DNA of 7,479 bases from a bacterium (lineage in GTDB: Bacteria; Eremiobacterota; Eremiobacteria; Baltobacterales; Baltobacteraceae). The notes under the pieces are model-generated. The model did not search any database. It saw only the letters and a program-made list of their open reading frames with translations, and had not been told where the DNA came from. The position numbers and the translations under genes are program-made. Location of the stretch: assembly GCA_021782295.1 (NCBI GenBank), contig JAJXVC010000089.1, forward strand, positions 1 through 7,479, in the 5' to 3' direction. Shown here one piece after another: positions 1-5,442 of this stretch; position 1 is the stretch's first letter, and the number at the start of each line of letters is the position of its first letter.

Positions 1-88
1 ACTCACGTTCGGGCGAAACGTCGAGCGTTCGAAGCCCCTCGGGTAACGTCGGCGATCCCGGAGCGAAGATTTCCGCGAGGGTGCGCAT
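1..88 (-). CDS. Possible 5' end of a divergent gene, product unknown (partial, runs off the left edge)
   Basis: Reading leftwards from the ATG at 88-86 gives 29 uninterrupted codons up to the window edge, starting MRTLAEIFAPGS. Third codon positions are mostly G or C and composition is balanced, as in a real N-terminus, whereas the overlapping + frames are arginine-rich or hit stops at 44-46 and 88-90. I see no good Shine-Dalgarno sequence before this ATG. The frame also stays open upstream into the aminotransferase (a GTG lies at 157-155), so the start is uncertain. If real, the gene is divergent from the aminotransferase with only about 43 bp between starts. I do not recognise the product; the segment is too short to assign. 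It could be a chance open frame. Confidence 0.3.
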   Translation of the reverse strand, partial: MRTLAEIFAPGSPTLPEGLRTLDVSPERE

Positions 89-131
89 GACGCCGCGTAG
101 CTTCGCCGTGCAGAAAGGATCTCCGTTAACG

Positions 132-1328
132 ATGATTGCCTCAAAAGAACAGCGCACCGCCAAAGCGCTCGGCCGCCTCGGCGCCGAAAATGCATTTCAG
201 GTTCTCGCGCGAGCGCGCGAAATCGAAGCGACCGGAAAACGCGTCGTCCACATGGAGATCGGCGAACCCGACTTCGACACGCCGGAGCATATTAAACACG
301 CCGCCGCCGAAGCGATGAACAAAGGCTACACGCACTACTCGCCGTCGGCGGGTATTATGGAATTGCGTGAGTGCGTTGCCGATTTCGTTTCGCGTTTTCG
401 CGGCCTCACCCCGGCGTATACGCCGGCGAACGTCACCATCGGCCCGGGGCTCAAACCGATCGTTTGGAACCTGCTCTCGGCGCTGCTCGATCCGGGCGAC
501 GAATTCATGTATTTCGACCCCGCCTACCCCGCCTATGCTTCGGCAGCAAGCTACCTTGAAGCGAAAGTCGTTCCGATTCCACTTCAGGAGTCGCGGAACT
601 GGCGCATGAATCTCGACGAACTTGAGCGGCGCGCAAGCGACAACACGAAAGTGCTGTTAATCAATTCGCCGCACAATCCGACCGGCGGCGTGCTCACGCG
701 TAGCGATCTCGAGCGCATCGCCGAGATTGCGATCCGGCACGACATTCTGGTTATCGCCGACGAAATCTACTCGCGCAACTTCTACCTCGACACGCCGTAT
801 CTCTCAATTGCTACGCTTCCGGGAATGCGCGAACGCACCGTGATCCTCGACGGCTTCTCGAAAGCCTACGCGATGACGGGGTGGCGCCTCGGTTACGCCG
901 TCGGCCCCGAGAAAATCATCAACGCGACGACGCTCTTCAACAACAACACGTTTAGCTGTGTAGCGACGTTCGTGCAGATGGCGGGAATCGCCGCGCTCAC
1001 CGGCCCCGAGAAACCCGTGCACGAGATGAACGAGATGTTCCGTAAGCGGCGCGATAAAATCGTCGCCGGGCTCAACGAAATTCCTGGATTTTCGTGCAAG
1101 ATGCCCGAAGGAGCCTTCTACGCCTTTGCAAACGTGCAGCAGATCACGCACGACGATCGCAAGCTCGCAACGTATCTGCTGGAAAACGCGGGCGTTGCGT
1201 TAACGGGCGGCGCTGCATTCGGGAAAGCCGGCGAAGGCTATCTCCGTTTCAGCTACGCTGCTTCGCTTGAAGATATCGACTACGCGCTCGCGCAGATCAA
1301 AGCGACGTTGCCGAACTTTAAAGCGTAA
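132..1328 (+). CDS. Class I/II PLP-dependent aminotransferase (aspartate/aromatic aminotransferase-like)
   Basis: A fold-type I, pyridoxal-phosphate aminotransferase of 398 aa, the usual size for the AspC-like family; probably cytosolic, moving an amino group between an amino acid and a 2-oxoacid. Visible motifs (numbered from ATG 132): GEPDFDTP near 44-51, NPTGG at 182-186 (Asn contacts PLP), DEIY at 210-213 (Asp pairs with the pyridine N, Tyr contacts the ring oxygen), SKAYAMTGWRLGY with Schiff-base Lys244, and RFSY with Arg372, the substrate alpha-carboxylate ligand. No key residue is missing. ATG 132 is chosen because the family N-terminus fits; an AAAGGA lies 12 nt upstream. A second candidate, ATG 87 (413 aa), has GAGG at 77-80 with ideal 6-nt spacing, so the start is not settled. 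Substrate (Asp, aromatic, or another) cannot be read from sequence. It leads a tight + strand cluster with two small membrane genes. Confidence 0.93.
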   Translation: MIASKEQRTAKALGRLGAENAFQVLARAREIEATGKRVVHMEIGEPDFDTPEHIKHAAAEAMNKGYTHYSPSAGIMELRECVADFVSRFRGLTPAYTPANVTIGPGLKPIVWNLLSALLDPGDEFMYFDPAYPAYASAASYLEAKVVPIPLQESRNWRMNLDELERRASDNTKVLLINSPHNPTGGVLTRSDLERIAEIAIRHDILVIADEIYSRNFYLDTPYLSIATLPGMRERTVILDGFSKAYAMTGWRLGYAVGPEKIINATTLFNNNTFSCVATFVQMAGIAALTGPEKPVHEMNEMFRKRRDKIVAGLNEIPGFSCKMPEGAFYAFANVQQITHDDRKLATYLLENAGVALTGGAAFGKAGEGYLRFSYAASLEDIDYALAQIKATLPNFKA

Positions 1329-1336
1329 TCCGCACG

Positions 1337-1621
1337 TTGTCGGGCTCCGTCAATCTCCTCGAAATCGCCATTGCCGTATCCTCCCTCGCGTTTGCGATAA
1401 AGACGACTTCCTCGCAGTGGATGCTCCGCCTTGCACTGCTCTGGCTCGTCGTGTTCGCGCTCGCGCACGGCATTTTCGTCGTCGATCGCGCATTACCGCA
1501 TGGATGGAAATGGAAGCTCGTCGAGATCGTTCCCGCACTCGTCTTTGAAGCGATCTCGCTTCTGCGCCGCGAGCCCCAGCGACTCGATCGCTTCCCGTGG
1601 GCTCGCGAGCGAACGGAGTAA
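1337..1621 (+). CDS. Small membrane protein A, 94 aa, three predicted membrane segments
   Basis: I do not recognise a family. The protein has three hydrophobic stretches, about residues 7-22, 31-49 and 61-76, then a charged tail beginning SLLRREPQ (74-81) and ending ERTE. Positive residues in the tail suggest it is cytoplasmic. It starts at TTG 1337, 8 nt after the aminotransferase stop; no Shine-Dalgarno sequence is visible, so it may depend on translational coupling. The next in-frame ATG (1421) would remove the first membrane segment. The next gene encodes a paralogue: eight identical residues occur at the same place after the last membrane segment, yet five of the eight codons differ synonymously, which argues that both proteins are translated and under selection. 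Function is unknown; a small inner-membrane protein or subunit is the most that can be said. Confidence 0.72.
   Translation: MSGSVNLLEIAIAVSSLAFAIKTTSSQWMLRLALLWLVVFALAHGIFVVDRALPHGWKWKLVEIVPALVFEAISLLRREPQRLDRFPWARERTE
1614..1618 (+). promoter_or_regulatory. Shine-Dalgarno sequence CGGAG for small membrane protein B
   Basis: CGGAG lies 5 nt before the GTG at 1624 and runs into the stop codon of the preceding gene (TAA 1619-1621). It fixes GTG 1624 as the start of the second small membrane gene rather than a start further upstream in the same frame. The layout suggests the two genes are translated in tandem from one message. Confidence 0.7.
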
Positions 1622-1623
1622 TT

Positions 1624-1914
1624 GTGATCGTTATTCAATTCTTCTTCGTTCTCGCGTGGATCGCCATAGCGTTACGTACCGAACGTAACGCTCCGTTCTT
1701 GCGCGCGGCGTGGATCTTGTTTTCGCTCACGACGCTCTTCCTCGCCCTCTCGCGGCTACCGATCTTTCGCTCCCCAGGCCCGTTGCGGAGCGGCGATTTT
1801 GCGACAACGCTGTTCTTTTTCGCCTGCGCCGTCGTCGCGTACATTTTTTCGCTGCTACGCAGGGAACCGCAGATCACTCGCCGGTTCCTCTGGGATCGCT
1901 CCTATGAGGAATAA
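1624..1914 (+). CDS. Small membrane protein B, 96 aa, paralogue of the preceding gene
   Basis: No family recognised. Starting at GTG 1624, supported by CGGAG 5 nt upstream, it has three hydrophobic stretches at about residues 2-17, 26-43 and 60-78, followed by SLLRREPQ (76-83) and a short charged tail ending DRSYEE. Topology, length and tail match the preceding 94-aa protein, so the two look like an old tandem duplication: the shared octapeptide is identical in protein but mostly not in codons, and the rest has diverged strongly. It sits 2 nt after its paralogue and ends 9 nt from the convergent trpS stop. A perfect 10-bp inverted repeat (1668-1692) falls inside its coding sequence. It is probably an inner-membrane protein; the partner and role are unknown. 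Confidence 0.8.
   Translation: MIVIQFFFVLAWIAIALRTERNAPFLRAAWILFSLTTLFLALSRLPIFRSPGPLRSGDFATTLFFFACAVVAYIFSLLRREPQITRRFLWDRSYEE
1668..1692. repeat. Perfect inverted repeat, 10-bp arms, 5-nt spacer
   Basis: AGCGTTACGT (1668-1677) and ACGTAACGCT (1683-1692) are exact reverse complements around the spacer ACCGA. The repeat lies 44 nt into small membrane gene B, encoding part of the loop between its first two membrane segments. No T-tract follows, so it is not an intrinsic terminator. It could form an mRNA hairpin or be a dimeric protein site, or be chance. Confidence 0.5.
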
Positions 1915-1923
1915 GCGCCCCTC

Positions 1924-2922
1924 TTAGAGCAGCTTCATCGCTCTCTTTACGTCGGTAAGAACTTCGCCCGCAACGAGGCGCGTGCGCGCGGTGCCTTCGG
2001 CGATGATCCGCTCTACTTCACCAGGGTCGCTGCGAAAGAGTCGATAGCGTTCGCGAACCGGCGCGAGATAGGCATTGAGCGCTTCGGCGAATGCGGCCTT
2101 GTCGGCGACGCACCCGAGCGCTCCACTGCGACACTCGGTTGCAATCCGTTCGAGAGCTGCTTCCGGCACCAGCTTCCACAGCGCGAAGACCGGGCAGATC
2201 TCCGGGCGCCCCGGATCGCCTTTCCGTAATTTCTGCGGATCGGTAAACATCGTGCGAATGCGCTGCACCGTCGTCGCTTCATCATCGCCGATCAGAATCG
2301 CGTTATCGTAACTCTTACTCATTTTGCGCCCGTCGGTTCCGGGAACTTCGGCGAACTCCGAGAGCGTCGGCTGCGGTTCGACGAGCACCTCGGAACCGTC
2401 GCCGTAGAGATGGTTGAAGCGACGAACGACTTCGCGGCCGAATTCGAGATGCGCGACTTGATCGCGCCCGACCGGCACGCGTTCACCGCGGACCACTGCG
2501 ATATCGCAGAGTTGCAGCAACGGATAGCCGAGAAAACCGTAGGTTGCAATTTCCGCGCCGAGCGCTTCGATCTGCCCCTTATACGTGGGAACGCGTTCGA
2601 GCCACGAGACCGGCGTAACCATCGAAAGCAAGACGTGCAGTTCGGAGATCTCCGGTACGGCGCTCTGTAAAAATATCGTCGCCTTCTTCGGGTCGACGCC
2701 GGCGGCGAGCCAGACGGCAACCATCTCGTTGCGCGCGGCGCGAATGCTTTGCGGATCTTCGAAGCCGGTCGTGTACGCATGCAGATCCGCGATTTCGAAG
2801 TACGCTTCAGCGCTATCGCAAAAATCGCGCCACTGCGTTAACACGCCGACGAGATGACCGAGGTGGAGCCCACCGGTCGGGCGCATGCCCGACATCACGC
2901 GCGGTTTTTTTACGCTTGCCAT
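1924..2922 (-). CDS. trpS: Tryptophanyl-tRNA synthetase
   Basis: Class Ic aminoacyl-tRNA synthetase, 332 aa, normal for the family; it activates tryptophan with ATP and charges tRNA-Trp in the cytosol. The N-terminal SGMRPTGGLHLGH carries the HIGH-type signature as HLGH (20-23), and GRKMSKS carries the KMSKS loop (200-204). Other family stretches are RVPTYK (110-115) and PVGRDQVAHLE (150-160). Overall it resembles Thermotoga-type TrpRS, which carries a [4Fe-4S] cluster in a C-x22-C-x6-C-x2-C motif. Here C243, C264 and C271 remain (spacing x20, x6), but the fourth position is Asp274. ATG 2922 is chosen because only nine residues precede the conserved SGMRPTG; the only nearby purine-rich SD, GAGG, abuts the ATG too closely. 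A run of seven A follows at codons 4-6. It lies 40 nt after thiD as the last gene of the minus-strand cluster, convergent with the small membrane genes. Confidence 0.97.
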   Translation of the reverse strand: MASVKKPRVMSGMRPTGGLHLGHLVGVLTQWRDFCDSAEAYFEIADLHAYTTGFEDPQSIRAARNEMVAVWLAAGVDPKKATIFLQSAVPEISELHVLLSMVTPVSWLERVPTYKGQIEALGAEIATYGFLGYPLLQLCDIAVVRGERVPVGRDQVAHLEFGREVVRRFNHLYGDGSEVLVEPQPTLSEFAEVPGTDGRKMSKSYDNAILIGDDEATTVQRIRTMFTDPQKLRKGDPGRPEICPVFALWKLVPEAALERIATECRSGALGCVADKAAFAEALNAYLAPVRERYRLFRSDPGEVERIIAEGTARTRLVAGEVLTDVKRAMKLL

Positions 2923-2928
2923 CCTCGG

Positions 2929-2958
2929 TTTCTACCCTGCTTTCATCGTGAACGTCAA
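2929..2958 (-). promoter_or_regulatory. Weak candidate sigma-70-like promoter for trpS
   Basis: On the minus strand, TTGACG (2958-2953) and TAGAAA (2934-2929) are separated by 18 nt in the only gap between thiD and trpS. The -10 matches four of six consensus bases. A start about 7 nt downstream would fall at the trpS ATG itself, implying a leaderless message, which fits the lack of a well-spaced Shine-Dalgarno sequence. Short motifs like this arise by chance, so this is tentative. Confidence 0.2.
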
Positions 2959-2962
2959 TGCG

Positions 2963-3706
2963 TTATACCGCCTCACCGAGACGATCGCGCACCAATGCGC
3001 GCGCCGAACGGAGCGCATCGCCGATCGAAGCGCCGTCGGCGAGCGCAGCAGCCATGCCGAATGCAAGCGTGCAACCCGTCCCACGATGCGCTCCGGGGAT
3101 ACGCGGCGCGACGAGCGTTTCGGAGCGAATGCGATCGCGGGCGCGCTCGACGAGTACGTCGCGCGGATCGCCTTCGAGGTGCCCGCCGGTCAGCACGACC
3201 GCGCAAAGGCCGAACGCCAGTAACGCGCGCGCCGCTTCGTCCATCTCGTTGCGTTCGATCGATCGTCGCCCCAGAAGCGCGCCGGCCTCCGCAAGATTCG
3301 GGGTGACGATCGTATTCTCGAGCCGCAGCATGCGCTCGCGCATCGCTTCGAGGGTTCCCGCGGAGACGAGCGCTCCACCCGGTGAGGCGGTGAGGACGGG
3401 GTCGAGTACGGCGAGGAGCCGCGGATGCATCGCGACGTATTCGGCGACGATTGCGACATGCTCGGCGCTCGGTAGCGCGCCGATGCGAATCGCCGCGATC
3501 TGCGGCCACGGCACACAGCGAAGCTCTTCGCGCACCGTCGCGAGATCGACGGCGTGCAGCGCGCGAACGCCGCTCCCGTCCTGCGCGCTGACCGCGGCAA
3601 CGACCGTGAAGACTTCGTTGCCGGTACGCCGACCGAGTTGGATATCGAGCCCGACACCGGCGATGTTCCACGGATGCGTCGTGCCGATGCTCAGAACCGC
3701 TCTCAC
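2963..3706 (-). CDS. thiD: Hydroxymethylpyrimidine (phosphate) kinase-like protein, divergent ThiD
   Basis: A ribokinase-fold kinase of the ThiD family, 247 aa (ThiD is usually about 260-270). ThiD phosphorylates HMP and HMP-P to HMP-PP, which ThiE uses. Family marks: AQD (41-43, for AQN), DPVLTASPGG (102-111), TPNLAEA (135-141), GGHL (174-177) and the anion-hole/catalytic GTGC (209-212, Cys212). Two places are odd: the usual GSDPSGGAGIQAD substrate loop reads GTTHPWNIAGVGLD (8-21), and the lysine that normally precedes GGH is Thr173. It may therefore be a specialised HMP-P kinase rather than a dual HMP/HMP-P kinase; that is inference. GTG 3706 is chosen over GTG 3721 because GGAGG sits 7 nt upstream and the start overlaps the thiE stop by 4 nt (GTGA). 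It lies between thiE and trpS. Confidence 0.87.
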   Translation of the reverse strand: MRAVLSIGTTHPWNIAGVGLDIQLGRRTGNEVFTVVAAVSAQDGSGVRALHAVDLATVREELRCVPWPQIAAIRIGALPSAEHVAIVAEYVAMHPRLLAVLDPVLTASPGGALVSAGTLEAMRERMLRLENTIVTPNLAEAGALLGRRSIERNEMDEAARALLAFGLCAVVLTGGHLEGDPRDVLVERARDRIRSETLVAPRIPGAHRGTGCTLAFGMAAALADGASIGDALRSARALVRDRLGEAV

Positions 3707-4335
3707 CCGGCAGCCTCCCACGCGGCGACGTAGCGGCGTGCGGCCGCTGCGGGATCGGCGGCCCCAGCGAGAGCGGAGATCGTCGCCGCCATCGCCGCGC
3801 CGTGCGCGCGAACGCTCGCGAGGCTCTCGGGGGTGATGCCGCCGATCGCGCAGACCGGTAGCGCGGTTGCGTTCGCGACCGCCCGCAAACCGGCGAGACC
3901 GATCGGTTCACCCGCATCGGCTTTACTTGCGGTGGCAAAGACCGCGCCGACGCCGAGATAATCGAGGGCGCTTGCATGGAGAGCGCGTGCTTCGGCGGCG
4001 AGCCCGATCGAGAGGCCGACGAGCGCGTCGGGCCAGAGCCCGCGGAGCCGCGCCGGGTCGTCAAAGCCGTCGTCACCCGGCCCCAGGTGGACGCCGTCGC
4101 AGCCGGCCGCCTGCGCGGCGCGCCAGTCATCGTTGCCGATTGCGAGCGCGCCGTGCTCGTGCACGCGTGCGCAAAACGCGCGCAACCGCGCCGGATCGAT
4201 GCCCTGCTTGGCACGATATTGCAGGATGCGGATTCCGGCAGCGAGCGCCGCTTCAACGATGCGCTCGGCATCGGGAGCCTCGTTCACGATCGCGTACGGC
4301 CCGCGCAACAACGCGCGCGCATCGGCACGACTCAT
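3703..4335 (-). CDS. thiE: Thiamine phosphate synthase
   Basis: A TIM-barrel enzyme, 210 aa, standard for ThiE. It couples HMP-PP with hydroxyethylthiazole phosphate to give thiamine monophosphate and pyrophosphate. Visible family motifs in order: QYRAK (39-43, for QxRxK), IGNDDW (66-71, for INDR), DGVHLG (80-85), GVGAVFATASK (128-138, for GxGPxFPTxTK) and AIGGI (163-167). The NDR arginine is Asp70 here and the Pro of GPxFPT is Ala, modest departures from consensus. ATG 4335 overlaps the stop of the upstream membrane gene (ATGA), and only a weak AGAAGAAA precedes it, so translation is probably coupled. The thiD start overlaps its own stop. The ThiE-ThiD pair is contiguous, but no thiC, thiG, thiS or thiM is in the window. 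No TPP riboswitch precedes it. Confidence 0.93.
   Translation of the reverse strand: MSRADARALLRGPYAIVNEAPDAERIVEAALAAGIRILQYRAKQGIDPARLRAFCARVHEHGALAIGNDDWRAAQAAGCDGVHLGPGDDGFDDPARLRGLWPDALVGLSIGLAAEARALHASALDYLGVGAVFATASKADAGEPIGLAGLRAVANATALPVCAIGGITPESLASVRAHGAAMAATISALAGAADPAAAARRYVAAWEAAG
3714..3718 (-). promoter_or_regulatory. Shine-Dalgarno sequence GGAGG for thiD
   Basis: GGAGG on the minus strand, inside the last codons of thiE, is 7 nt before GTG 3706. It lies between GTG 3721 and GTG 3706 and so selects the downstream start, giving a 4-nt overlap with the thiE stop rather than an 18-nt one. Confidence 0.75.
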
Positions 4336-4541
4336 TGTTTCTTCTGTGCCGTTCGCAAACGCAGCCAGAGGATGACGTTCGCGACGACGTAGAGGACGAA
4401 CACGAGAACGACGGCGATTGCGAGGACCCGTTGGCCGCGTTGAAGCGCGAGCGGAACGAGAAAGCCGAAACAGAGAACCGCGCCCATCGCCAGCGAGAGC
4501 GCGCGCGTAAACGGAAAGAGCGGCCCGGGACCGGTGTTCAC
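4332..4541 (-). CDS. Small two-helix membrane protein, 69 aa, unknown function
   Basis: No family recognised. Starting at GTG 4541, the protein has a short polar N-terminus (NTGPGPLFPFTR), a hydrophobic segment at about residues 14-33, a tight QRGQR turn (34-38), a second segment at about 39-59 and a basic tail RLRTAQKKQ. Charge distribution suggests a helical hairpin with the basic tail in the cytoplasm. The same frame stays open far upstream inside parB, but that extension is arginine/serine-rich and is only a shadow of parB. GTG 4541 has AGGA 8 nt upstream, overlapping the parB stop. The gene lies 10 nt after parB, and its stop overlaps the thiE start (ATGA), so its translation is tied to both neighbours. 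Nothing in the sequence says whether it belongs to segregation, thiamine metabolism or neither. Confidence 0.75.
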   Translation of the reverse strand: MNTGPGPLFPFTRALSLAMGAVLCFGFLVPLALQRGQRVLAIAVVLVFVLYVVANVILWLRLRTAQKKQ

Positions 4542-4549
4542 GAGAAGGT

Positions 4550-4553
4550 TCCT
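4550..4553 (-). promoter_or_regulatory. Shine-Dalgarno sequence AGGA overlapping the parB stop codon
   Basis: The minus-strand text TAGGA combines the parB stop (TAG, 4554-4552) with AGGA, 8 nt before GTG 4541. It supports the short 69-aa start for the membrane gene and suggests reinitiation by ribosomes finishing parB. Confidence 0.6.
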
Positions 4554-5442
4554 ATGCGTCCAGGAGAAGATCGCTGAGACGCAAGAGCTCCTCTTCGTCG
4601 GTGAAGCGCAATTCGATGCGCCCCCCTTTTCCCGCTCGCACGATCCGCGCACCGGTTCCGAACCGGCGTTGCAGATTGTCGATGAACGCGCGTTCATCCG
4701 CGTTGAGTTCGGGCTCCGTGCGTTCGGTGCGACGCACAGGCGGAGCGGTCGTCTCGCGCACGAGTTCTTCGATCGCGCGAACCGAGAGTTGTTCGTCGGC
4801 AACGCGCCGCGCAAGTGCAAGGCGTTTACCGGCGGGAATGGCGAGCAACGCGCGTGCGTGACCGGCGGTTATGCGGCGGTCGACGAGCATCGTCTTCACT
4901 TCGTCGTCGAGCGTCAACAAACGCAGTGCGTTGGCGATTGCGGGGCGGCTCTTGCCGATGCGCACCGCAAGTTGCTCCTGCGTAAAGGAATATTCGTCGA
5001 TGAGGTGCGCGAAGCCGTAGGCTTCTTCCAGCGGGTTGAGATCTTCGCGTTGCAAGTTTTCAACGATCGCGACCTCGATCGATTCGACGTCGTTACTCGC
5101 GCGAACGATGGCGGGAATACCGCTCTTCTTTGCGATTGCGCTCGCCCGCCACCGTCGTTCGCCGGCGATGATTTCAAAGCGCTCTCCGCGCGCGCGCACG
5201 ATAATCGGCACGAGCACACCGTACTGTTCGATTGAAGCTGCAAGTTCTGCGAGCGCATCGCTGTCGAAATGCTTACGCGGCTGCGCCGCATTCGGCGAGA
5301 CGCGGTCGATTGGAATTTCGCGAACGACATCGCCGGAAATTTCGGCTGCAGGGGAGCTCGGGCGCACGGGGGTCGGAGCGATCCCGGCATCGCCGAGGAG
5401 CGCGGTGAGGCCGCGACCGAGACCGCGCTTCGGTGCGCTCAT
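4552..5442 (-). CDS. parB: Chromosome-partitioning protein ParB (Spo0J family)
   Basis: A chromosomal ParB of 296 aa, typical length. It binds parS, slides along DNA as a CTP-gated clamp, and stimulates ParA. Regions in order: N-terminal [12 protein letters not shown] (7-18), the ParA-stimulating motif of the family; the ParB/Sulfiredoxin-like CTP-binding domain with QPRKHFD (54-60) and GERRWR (94-99, nucleotide-binding arginine patch); [14 protein letters not shown] (128-141); a helix-turn-helix around [20 protein letters not shown] (154-173) that reads parS; a proline/arginine linker (about 232-245); and a C-terminal dimerisation domain. All core motifs are intact. ATG 5442 has GAAGG 7 nt upstream and overlaps the parA stop by ATGA, so the two are translated together. 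The probable target parS is at 6228-6243, just upstream of parA. Confidence 0.97.
   Translation of the reverse strand: MSAPKRGLGRGLTALLGDAGIAPTPVRPSSPAAEISGDVVREIPIDRVSPNAAQPRKHFDSDALAELAASIEQYGVLVPIIVRARGERFEIIAGERRWRASAIAKKSGIPAIVRASNDVESIEVAIVENLQREDLNPLEEAYGFAHLIDEYSFTQEQLAVRIGKSRPAIANALRLLTLDDEVKTMLVDRRITAGHARALLAIPAGKRLALARRVADEQLSVRAIEELVRETTAPPVRRTERTEPELNADERAFIDNLQRRFGTGARIVRAGKGGRIELRFTDEEELLRLSDLLLDA

Noticed and set aside
1897..1930. Bidirectional terminator at the convergent junction
   Set aside because: Only a short, bulged stem (CGCTCCT with AGGA and AGCG) is visible, with no T-tract on either strand.
2876..2911. Hairpin plus T7 tract as a + strand intrinsic terminator
   Set aside because: The T-tract is 11 nt from the stem, it lies inside trpS, and no + strand gene ends nearby.
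2958..3836. A 292-codon + strand open frame opposite thiD
   Set aside because: Low-complexity Arg/Ser composition, antisense to a gene with intact family motifs; no ribosome site of note.
2973..4271. A 432-codon minus-strand open frame across thiD and thiE
   Set aside because: It is arginine/serine/alanine-rich with no recognisable motif and overlaps two well-identified enzymes in another frame; a typical shadow in GC-rich DNA.
4574..4579. CTGAGA, a core motif of TPP riboswitches, near the thiamine genes
   Set aside because: It lies on the + strand, antisense to parB and opposite to thiE/thiD, with none of the other conserved riboswitch elements.
4542..4820. Long upstream extension of the 69-aa membrane gene into parB
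   Set aside because: The extension is Arg/Ser-rich and fully inside parB in another frame, whereas GTG 4541 has its own ribosome site.
4534..5235. A 233-codon + strand open frame opposite parB
   Set aside because: Antisense of parB codons; no motif or family resemblance.
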